The notes under the pieces were generated by a model. That model saw nothing but the letters and a program-made list of their open reading frames with translations. It had not been told where the DNA came from and did not search any database. Made by a program: the position numbers and the translations under genes. 6,130 nucleotides of DNA from ZC4RG29 sp036273935 (lineage in GTDB: Bacteria > Bacteroidota > Bacteroidia > Cytophagales > Cyclobacteriaceae). How positions within the stretch are numbered: the stretch's first letter is position 1; every line of letters starts with the position of its first letter. Positions 1 through 4,850 of this stretch are shown here, in pieces. The DNA is taken from contig DASUGQ010000121.1 of NCBI GenBank assembly GCA_036273935.1, positions 1 through 6,130 of the forward strand, in the 5' to 3' direction.

Positions 1-315
1 ATTCTTGTCGGAATATGCAATGGACTGACGAATCTGATCGTAAACACGGCCCGTGGAGAAATTGGCGAAAGTACCTGTGAATGGAATTTTGCCACCAATT
101 GTGAGTCCGGCAGCGATCCCCATCATGTTTGCCTCGGCGATACCCACCTGGAAGAAACGGTCGGGAAATTCTTTCTTGAAGTCGCCCATTTTTAGCGAAC
201 CGATCAGGTCAGCGCAAAGGCCAACGACATTCGGATTAGTTCTGCCAAGTTCCAATAGACCGACGCCAAAGCCGGATCGTGTATCTTTTTTCTCTGTGAA
301 GGTGAATTTGGTCAT
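1..315 (-). CDS. Transketolase C-terminal subunit (split transketolase), 3' end cut by window edge
   Basis: Only the first 105 residues are visible, beginning at an ATG (315-313) with the sequence MTKFTFTEKKDTRSGFG. They match the start of the pyrimidine-binding (PYR) domain of the transketolase family. The stretch FQVGIAEANMMGIAAGL (residues 55-71) holds Glu61, at the position of the glutamate that activates the aminopyrimidine ring of thiamine diphosphate. GTFANFSTGRVYDQIR (81-96) is also typical. Because a start codon lies directly before the PYR domain and lepB lies upstream, this is the separate C-terminal half found in bacteria with a two-gene transketolase, usually a little over 300 residues. 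With its N-terminal partner it would move two-carbon ketol units between sugar phosphates in the cytoplasmic pentose phosphate pathway. The partner is not directly upstream, where such pairs usually have it. A 1-deoxyxylulose-5-phosphate synthase-like or other PYR-domain enzyme is a less likely alternative. There is no clear Shine-Dalgarno sequence, and the gap to lepB is 45 bp. Confidence 0.88.
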   Translation of the reverse strand, partial: MTKFTFTEKKDTRSGFGVGLLELGRTNPNVVGLCADLIGSLKMGDFKKEFPDRFFQVGIAEANMMGIAAGLTIGGKIPFTGTFANFSTGRVYDQIRQSIAYSDKN

Positions 316-360
316 TTGTCGTTATGAAATTTTGAGATGCAAAAATTTAAGTGATGCCGA

Positions 361-1521
361 TTACTTAATCAATTTAAAAAACCGGGTCCAGCGAATTTTA
401 TTGAATAGACCTGAATTATTATCCAGCGAAAGCCAGATGAAGAAGGCTTTGCCGACCACGTGATCTTCCGGGACGAATCCCCAGTAACGTGAATCGAGCG
501 AGTTGTGCCGATTATCCCCCATCATGAAATAATAATTCTGGTTGAAGGTATATTCATAAATCTCCTTTCCGTCTATAAGGAGCTTTCCATTTTCAATTTT
601 AGCATCCTTGTTGTGATCGTACGTCTGAATAGTGAAGCCATAGATTGCCAATGTGGAGTCATTAACGGGGATGGTGGCGCCTTTTTTTGGTATCCATAGC
701 GGTCCAAAGTTATCTGCGCTCCAGTGAACGAATTTCATCGAATCGGCAATCGTGTAATTTGATCCGTAATAATGGGAGTAAGGGAAAACATCAAATGTTT
801 CCGCCAGCTTCTCCTCGTCAACCTTTTTGATATAAGGGAGTTGCTTCATCTCTTCAGCCTTCTCATTGGTTAGCCACATCCGGTAAAGCATTTCATTCCC
901 TTCAGCGCGTCCAAGGGGATCGTAGTCCTCGGGACCGATACCCAGTTTGCTAAGATTCCGTTCATTAATAGCGTCGTTCGATGTCACGAAGTAGCTCAAT
1001 TGCATCTCTGGCGGAACCGGTAGAGGTGTTCCGTCAATGATCACTTTTCCGTCTACAACACTAAGCGTTTCGCCGGCCGCAGCAACACAACGTTTGATGT
1101 AATTGGTCTTCAAATCGACAGGGTAGTCGATGTTCTCGTTCAGTTCTTTCGGTGGCACATTGAAAACAACGACGTCACCATGTTTGACGTGAGTAATGCC
1201 TGGCAAGCGATATTGTGGAAGTTTAATCCAGGTCAGGTAAGAAGGAATGTTGGTGAACCATATCTTTTGATGGGTTAGCGGCACCTGCAGGGGTGTAGTC
1301 GTTGTTCTGGTGCCATAGTGAAATTTACTGACAAAAAGGAAATCCCCGACAAGCAGAGAATTTTCCATGGAGGGTGTAGGAATAGTGTATGCCTCCATAA
1401 TGAGCCAGCGGATGAGCGTTGCGGCGACAACCGCGAACACGATGGCATCCACCCATTCGCGGGTTTTCGATTTAGGTTTTTGCTCTTTTTCAGGGGTTTT
1501 CGTCCAGAACTTCCAATTCAT
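361..1521 (-). CDS. lepB: Signal peptidase I, long Bacteroidota-type form
   Basis: This 386-residue membrane serine protease removes signal peptides from exported preproteins on the outer face of the cytoplasmic membrane. A charged N-terminus (EKEQKPKSKTREW) is followed by one membrane anchor at about residues 25-43. Box B follows as IPTPSMENSLLVGD with nucleophile Ser51. The general-base lysine is Lys143 in YIKRCVAAAGE. The GDNRHNSLDSRYWGFVP box lies at 335-351, then VVGKAFFIW. Between the lysine box and the GDNR box are about 180 residues, including a low-similarity insert (roughly 170-320) rich in Tyr, Glu and Lys. This makes the protein longer than the E. coli enzyme (324 residues), which carries its own, different insert. 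All catalytic elements are present, so it should be active. The ATG at 1521-1519 is the natural start, since the anchor follows at the usual distance. It lies 76 bp after dapB; TTTATTTG at 1557-1550 is only a weak promoter candidate. Confidence 0.97.
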   Translation of the reverse strand: MNWKFWTKTPEKEQKPKSKTREWVDAIVFAVVAATLIRWLIMEAYTIPTPSMENSLLVGDFLFVSKFHYGTRTTTTPLQVPLTHQKIWFTNIPSYLTWIKLPQYRLPGITHVKHGDVVVFNVPPKELNENIDYPVDLKTNYIKRCVAAAGETLSVVDGKVIIDGTPLPVPPEMQLSYFVTSNDAINERNLSKLGIGPEDYDPLGRAEGNEMLYRMWLTNEKAEEMKQLPYIKKVDEEKLAETFDVFPYSHYYGSNYTIADSMKFVHWSADNFGPLWIPKKGATIPVNDSTLAIYGFTIQTYDHNKDAKIENGKLLIDGKEIYEYTFNQNYYFMMGDNRHNSLDSRYWGFVPEDHVVGKAFFIWLSLDNNSGLFNKIRWTRFFKLIK

Positions 1522-1597
1522 AGGTATGGTTGAGATTCAATAAAGCTTGCAAATAAAGGGAAAAAAATCATTTTGAGGATTAGTCGCCGAAGCCGGG

Positions 1598-2305
1598 CTA
1601 AAATTTCAGATAATCATCCATTGTTAGACATCCTTTTTTGCCCGGAAGCCATTCAGCCACCATTACTGCTCCTAAAGCAAATCCTTCCCGGGAGTGGGCT
1701 GTGTGTTTGATTTCAATATCATCAACGGCAGACTCATATTTGACAACATGTGTTCCGGGCACCTCAGCGATCCGGAAGGAATTAATCACCAGTTCATCCG
1801 CTCTGCCGTTATCATACTTCACCCATTTTTTCTTTCGCTCGATCTTGCTTAGGATTCCTTCAGCAAGAGTGATAGCCGTACCGCTGGGAGCGTCTTTCTT
1901 TTCGGTATGGTGTACTTCATCCATTCTTACATCATACTGACTGAATCCATTCATCATCTTTGCGAGGTATTGATTTACCTTAAAAAAGATGTTAACACCC
2001 AGGCTATAATTGGAAGCGTAAAAGAATGCGCCGTCATAGAGGTCACAGATCTTTTCAATCTCGTCTTTTCTGCTTAGCCATCCTGTTGTGCCACAGACAA
2101 TGGGAATGTTAAGTTCCAGGCAATGCCTGACATTATTAAAGGCGGCATCTGGATGTGAAAATTCAATGGCAACGTCTGCTTTTATATGATCAAGCTCGTT
2201 CTGGTTATCAATATCGATGCGGCCTGCAATGTGATGACCCCGCTGTGTTGCGATGCCCTCGATGACCTTTCCCATCTTGCCGTAGCCAATTAAAACTATA
2301 TCCAT
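1598..2305 (-). CDS. dapB: 4-hydroxy-tetrahydrodipicolinate reductase
   Basis: This cytoplasmic enzyme reduces the dihydrodipicolinate intermediate to tetrahydrodipicolinate with NAD(P)H, in the route to meso-diaminopimelate (for peptidoglycan) and lysine. Visible motifs are the dinucleotide loop IGYGKMGK (6-13), CGTTGW (71-76), SNYSLGVN (98-105) and the signature EVHHTEKKDAPSGTA (130-144). His132 and Lys136 align with the catalytic His159 and Lys163 of the E. coli enzyme. The SGT at 141-143 binds substrate, and AHSREGFALGAVMVAEWL (203-220) closes the domain. The protein has 235 residues against 273 in E. coli, which is the short form usual in Bacteroidota. I chose the ATG at 2305 because the nucleotide-binding strand begins right there (MDIVLIG). 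The frame stays open upstream to a TTG at 2365 overlapping the previous stop, but that 20-residue extension looks unlike DapB. A 56-bp gap separates it from the DUF5683 gene, and a 76-bp gap from lepB. Confidence 0.97.
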   Translation of the reverse strand: MDIVLIGYGKMGKVIEGIATQRGHHIAGRIDIDNQNELDHIKADVAIEFSHPDAAFNNVRHCLELNIPIVCGTTGWLSRKDEIEKICDLYDGAFFYASNYSLGVNIFFKVNQYLAKMMNGFSQYDVRMDEVHHTEKKDAPSGTAITLAEGILSKIERKKKWVKYDNGRADELVINSFRIAEVPGTHVVKYESAVDDIEIKHTAHSREGFALGAVMVAEWLPGKKGCLTMDDYLKF

Positions 2306-2361
2306 GTTATTTAAGTGGGTACTTTTAACGCGGGCGCAATAAGGTAAACTTTTTATAAAGG

Positions 2362-2955
2362 TCAAAACTTTAGGATCACGGAAAAGCCCGCCTGGCGGCC
2401 GAGAAGCATATCGTTTTCAAGCATAGGTTCGAACTTTACCTGCAGGTTTGGATTGACATCGAATTCTTTCAGATGGGCATCGATATGGGCGTCGAGGATC
2501 TGCAAAATGTAAACCCCGGCCATGATGATGATGAAAAAGTCTCGCTCACGGCGTGCCTTGTCAATCGCCGGTCGTAATTGGTCCTCTGTGTATCCTTCTT
2601 TACTAAATTCCTCACCTGTCTCTAGAATATAAAAAAGTTGTTCTTTGTAATCCTTATACTGGCTTTGGTATACATTAATGGCATAGCCTGTAGCGAAGAA
2701 ACCACCATAGACCAGTGGCAGCTTCCAGTACTTCTTGTTGTAGATCTGTCCTAAGCCGGGAAGTACGGCGGCATATAGAGAAGCCTTGGCGGGATTGAAG
2801 CGCTTTGCGTAAGACTGAATTCGCACGGTGTCTGACTCATCCAGTTCGGTAATGGAAGGCTTAATGACATCAATTGAATCCTTCTTTTCCTCCTGCGCGG
2901 AAACCTTGTAAGTAAACAGAATGAGTACGACAATTAAATAAAATCGATCCTTCAT
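2362..2955 (-). CDS. DUF5683 membrane protein of unknown function
   Basis: I recognise this as a DUF5683-type protein of Bacteroidota; its function is not known. Counting from the ATG at 2955, it has 197 residues. An N-terminal signal peptide (about 1-20, ending VSA before QEEKKD) predicts export or membrane insertion. A polar linker (21-55) leads to the core: PGLGQIYNKKYWKLP (66-80), resembling the PGLGQ-Y motif of TM2-type small membrane domains. A hydrophobic segment follows at about 79-97, a charged loop with acidic and Arg/Lys-rich parts (100-138), a second hydrophobic segment (139-155) and the motif ILDAHIDAHLKEFD (153-166). The C-terminus is strand-like and ends in Phe (FSVILKF). The start overlaps the parB stop by one base (TGATG), so translation is probably coupled. 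The neighbour genes hint at a link between chromosome partition and the envelope, but that is inference from position only. Confidence 0.88.
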   Translation of the reverse strand: MKDRFYLIVVLILFTYKVSAQEEKKDSIDVIKPSITELDESDTVRIQSYAKRFNPAKASLYAAVLPGLGQIYNKKYWKLPLVYGGFFATGYAINVYQSQYKDYKEQLFYILETGEEFSKEGYTEDQLRPAIDKARRERDFFIIIMAGVYILQILDAHIDAHLKEFDVNPNLQVKFEPMLENDMLLGRQAGFSVILKF

Positions 2956-3857
2956 CAAATTTTGAGAATGTCCAGAATCCGGTTCAGGTCTTCAACAGAC
3001 AAAAACGGTATGCGAATTTCGCCTTTTTTTCCGTCACTTCTGACAACAACACGAGTGCCAAAGTGCGATGACAGGTTGGACTGGAGTTGGGTAATCTCTT
3101 TTGAAGCGGGGGTCGAGACTGTTTCGTTTCTTTCCGGGGGTTTATGCGCTGCTACTTGACGTACCAACTCTTCCACCTTGCGTACGGATAAGTCATCTGA
3201 GAGAGTTTTCTTGAAAATGTAGAGCTGTTGTTCCGGGTTTTCAACGTTAATGATCGCGCGGGCGTGTCCCATGGACAGCTTATTGTCACGCACAGCGATT
3301 TGAATATCCGGTGGAAGCTTCAGCAAGCGCAGATAATTGGTAACGGTAGCCCGGTTCTTTCCGACGCGCTCGCCCAGTTCATCCTGCTTGAGATTACATT
3401 CAGAAATTAATCGCTGATAGCTCAATGCTATTTCAATGGCATTCAGATTTTCCCGTTGAATGTTTTCAATCAATGCCATTTCCAGCATCTGCTGATCATC
3501 GGCGGATCTTATGTAGGCGGGAATTGCGCTAAGCCCTGCAAGCTTCGATGCCTGGAACCTTCGCTCACCTGATATCAGTTGATATTGGTCCCGCGCCAGA
3601 CGTCGGACCGTGATGGGCTGAATGATACCATGCACCTTTATCGATTCGGCGAGCTCCTGGAGCGCCTCCTGATCGAAATGTGATCGGGGCTGAAACGGAT
3701 TTACTTCAATTTGCTCAACAGGAATTTCAGTGAGGCCGCTCGGTGGCGGGGTAGAGGTGGCAGTACTAATTGGAATATCAACCTCAAGTCGCTCTTCCTC
3801 TGAACTGTCGCTTAATAGGGCGTTGAGCCCTCTTCCTAATGCTTTCTTTTTACTCAT
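2955..3857 (-). CDS. parB: Chromosome-partitioning protein ParB (Spo0J family)
   Basis: This 300-residue CTP-dependent DNA clamp loads at parS sites near the origin, spreads, and works with ParA and SMC to segregate chromosomes. The N-terminal KKKALGRGLNALL (3-15) is the conserved short motif that stimulates ParA ATPase. A Pro/Ser/Thr linker follows, then NPFQPR (53-58), the ParB nuclease-fold/CTP domain with SGERRFQA (96-103) and ENIQREN (131-137). A helix-turn-helix region (about 156-180, LKQDELGERVGKNRATVTNYL) reads the site. The C-terminal part (255-300) resembles the usual dimerisation domain. All landmarks expected of a chromosomal ParB are intact. I chose the ATG at 3857 because MSKKKALGRG is the family's usual N-terminus; a TTG 33 bases upstream is open but lies inside parA. 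The gene overlaps the parA stop by 8 bp, and its own stop shares a base with the next ATG. Confidence 0.98.
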   Translation of the reverse strand: MSKKKALGRGLNALLSDSSEEERLEVDIPISTATSTPPPSGLTEIPVEQIEVNPFQPRSHFDQEALQELAESIKVHGIIQPITVRRLARDQYQLISGERRFQASKLAGLSAIPAYIRSADDQQMLEMALIENIQRENLNAIEIALSYQRLISECNLKQDELGERVGKNRATVTNYLRLLKLPPDIQIAVRDNKLSMGHARAIINVENPEQQLYIFKKTLSDDLSVRKVEELVRQVAAHKPPERNETVSTPASKEITQLQSNLSSHFGTRVVVRSDGKKGEIRIPFLSVEDLNRILDILKI

Positions 3858-4626
3858 TGACTTTCTTTTTATCCAGTATTTCGTGAGCAAGGTTCAAGTA
3901 ACTAATGGCGCCGCGACTTTCGGCGTCATGAATAATAACGGGAACACCAAAGCTCGGTGACTCGCTTAACCTCACATTTCTTGGGATGATTGTTTTAAAA
4001 GTCATCCTTTGAAAATGTGTCCTTACTTCTTCCACCACCTGATTCCCTAAACTCGTTCGCGAATCGTAGAGTGTCAATAAAATTCCTTCAATCTCCAGCC
4101 TGGGATTTAAACGGGTCTGAATGATCTTAATTGTATTTAGCAATTTGCCCAGGCCCTCCAATGCGAAGTATTCACACTGAACGGGAATGATCACTGAATC
4201 TGCCGCAGTCAATGCATTGATTGTGATCAATCCAAGTGAAGGAGAGCAATCAATGATGATATAGTCATAATTATCTTTCAGTTTTGCCAGGGCGTCTCTC
4301 ATCTTTTCTTCCCTGCGCTCAACGCTAACCATTTCCACTTCAGCGCCTACAAGGTCGATGTGTGATGGCATGATGTCGAGAAATTTGATGTTTGCGTCTT
4401 TCATGACGGCATCCTTAGGCTGAACTCCATCAACCATGCATTCATATATACCCGCTTCGACTTCTTTGGGGTTGATGCCGAGGCCAGAGGTTGAGTTTGC
4501 CTGCGGGTCAGCATCTACCAAAAGTGTTTTTTTCTCCAGCACAGACAAACTGGCCGCAAGATTGATTGCCGTTGTTGTTTTTCCGACGCCGCCCTTTTGA
4601 TTGGCTATTGCAATAATTTTTCCCAT
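3850..4626 (-). CDS. parA: Chromosome-partitioning ATPase ParA (Soj family)
   Basis: This 258-residue ATPase forms ATP-bound dimers on the nucleoid; ParB-parS complexes trigger hydrolysis and the resulting gradient moves new origins apart. The deviant Walker A motif KGGVGKTT (11-18) contains the signature Lys11 and catalytic Lys16. Walker A' is LLVDADPQ (35-42), Walker B is YIIIDCSPSLG (122-132), and VPVQ-like IIPVQCEYFALEG (146-158) follows. The DNA-binding face includes YDSRTSLGNQVVEEVR (187-202) and IPRNVRLSESPSFGVPV (214-230). There is no N-terminal helix-turn-helix domain, so it is the short chromosomal type and not the long plasmid type that represses its own operon. It is the first gene after a 224-bp non-coding region, and it overlaps parB by 8 bp. 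A consensus -7 element lies 50-57 bp upstream of the ATG at 4626. No Shine-Dalgarno sequence is obvious; GCGGG sits directly before the ATG. Confidence 0.98.
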   Translation of the reverse strand: MGKIIAIANQKGGVGKTTTAINLAASLSVLEKKTLLVDADPQANSTSGLGINPKEVEAGIYECMVDGVQPKDAVMKDANIKFLDIMPSHIDLVGAEVEMVSVERREEKMRDALAKLKDNYDYIIIDCSPSLGLITINALTAADSVIIPVQCEYFALEGLGKLLNTIKIIQTRLNPRLEIEGILLTLYDSRTSLGNQVVEEVRTHFQRMTFKTIIPRNVRLSESPSFGVPVIIHDAESRGAISYLNLAHEILDKKKVNE

Positions 4627-4655
4627 CCCGCTAATAAATATTTAGTTTAAAAAGT

Positions 4656-4673
4656 GCCCGTTCTATTTCGGGC
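4656..4673 (-). promoter_or_regulatory. Hairpin in the parA leader followed by a T tract
   Basis: A perfect 5-bp GC-rich stem (GCCCG/CGGGC) encloses an 8-nt AT-rich loop. On the minus strand it is followed two bases later by TTTTT. The shape is that of a weak intrinsic terminator or attenuator, lying between the predicted start of transcription and the parA ATG. It could stop read-through from yidC or tune parAB expression. The stem is short, so it may have no role. Confidence 0.3.
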
Positions 4674-4675
4674 TA

Positions 4676-4683
4676 CAAATATA
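4676..4683 (-). promoter_or_regulatory. Probable parA promoter, Bacteroidota -7 box
   Basis: The minus strand reads TATATTTG, an exact match to the Bacteroidota -7 consensus TAnnTTTG. It lies 50 bp upstream of the parA ATG, which would give a leader of roughly 45 nt. A -33 TTG is not well placed: the nearest one (4711-4709) leaves a 25-bp spacer, longer than usual. It would drive parA, parB and the DUF5683 gene, and possibly the genes beyond. Confidence 0.5.
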
Positions 4684-4700
4684 GAGTAATTCGCATGCGG

Positions 4701-4720
4701 GCGTGGAACAACGTGGAACG
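4701..4720 (+). repeat. Two tandem CGTGGAAC repeats, parS half-site-like
   Basis: CGTGGAAC occurs at 4702-4709 and again at 4712-4719, a 10-bp period, so both copies sit on the same face of the helix. Read on the minus strand the units are CGTTCCACG and TGTTCCACG; the latter matches one half of the conserved ParB site TGTTNCACGTGNAACA. They are direct, not inverted, repeats, so they do not form a canonical palindromic parS. They sit 18 bp or more upstream of the predicted parA -7 box, where an activator or repressor site could lie. The repeat itself is certain; ParB binding is a guess. Confidence 0.6.
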
Positions 4721-4722
4721 TA

Positions 4723-4731
4723 TTATCCACA
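4723..4731 (+). promoter_or_regulatory. DnaA box, perfect match
   Basis: TTATCCACA is an exact match to the classic high-affinity DnaA box (TTATNCACA). It lies in non-coding sequence 92-100 bp upstream of the parA start. DnaA here could mark an origin or regulate parA. A single 9-mer can occur by chance, but the second box nearby and the parAB/yidC setting make it more meaningful. Confidence 0.55.
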
Positions 4732-4760
4732 AAAGGTCAACATGTTTTTCGTGGGCGAAA

Positions 4761-4769
4761 TGTGGACAA
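4761..4769 (-). promoter_or_regulatory. Second DnaA box, one mismatch, inverted
   Basis: On the minus strand this reads TTGTCCACA, differing from TTATNCACA at the third base only. It faces the perfect box, with 29 bp between them, and shares the TCCACA core. Paired inverted boxes are common at origins and DnaA-controlled promoters. Function is inferred. Confidence 0.4.
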
Positions 4770-4805
4770 ATCCTTTTTTAACTCGTGAGCGAAGTATTAG
4801 ATCAC

Positions 4806-4833
4806 TTCAGTCATTGAGGAACAATGACCTGAA
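4806..4833 (-). terminator. Hairpin just downstream of yidC, possible terminator
   Basis: On the minus strand, TTCAG and TCATTG-type arms pair with CAATGA and CTGAA: an 11-bp stem with one bulged base and a 5-nt loop, starting 17 bases after the yidC stop codon. The position suits a transcript end or mRNA-protecting structure. No T tract follows it on either strand, so it is not a textbook Rho-independent terminator. Confidence 0.4.
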
Positions 4834-4850
4834 AACCAATGAAATGATAG

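Larger units (their letters stand above)
4627..4850. other. Candidate oriC / partition-control region between yidC and parA
   Basis: This 224-bp stretch has no credible gene. It combines several elements seen at bacterial origins: a perfect TTATCCACA DnaA box (4723-4731, plus strand), a one-mismatch box in the opposite orientation (4761-4769), ParB-site-like half-repeats (4701-4720), a 23-bp stretch that is 21/23 A+T (4631-4653), and several small inverted repeats, including CGCATGCG at 4692-4699 and AACATGTT at 4739-4746. Known biology supports the setting: in many phyla the origin lies near yidC and parAB. Against it, there are only two DnaA boxes in view, dnaA is absent, and the AT-rich part doubles as the parA leader. 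The alternative is an ordinary promoter region for parA. The call is inference from motifs. Confidence 0.4.

Noticed and set aside
340..372. AATTTTTG with a TTG 22 bp upstream as a transketolase promoter
   Set aside because: One mismatch in an A/T-rich stretch that partly overlaps the lepB end; such matches arise easily by chance.
53..463. 136-codon open frame on the plus strand
   Set aside because: It lies opposite the transketolase start and the lepB end, both of which have clear family motifs; its translation shows no recognisable domain.
1550..1557. TTTATTTG upstream of lepB as a -7 promoter box
   Set aside because: The second base of TAnnTTTG is wrong and no -33 TTG is at a suitable distance; it is kept only as a weak possibility.
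1571..1597. Possible dapB terminator (GCCCGGCTTCGGC, later a T run)
   Set aside because: Only a 3-bp stem can form, and the T run is far from it.
1638..1940. 100-codon open frame on the plus strand
   Set aside because: It is antisense to the conserved catalytic part of dapB, with no domain and no promoter or ribosome site.
2306..2365. N-terminal extension of dapB from a TTG at 2365
   Set aside because: The frame is open and would overlap the previous stop, but the extra 20 residues precede the first strand of the Rossmann fold and are unlike DapB; the ATG at 2305 fits the family exactly.
3858..3890. Extension of parB to a TTG at 3890
   Set aside because: It would lie wholly inside parA, and the family's N-terminal motif begins right at the ATG at 3857.
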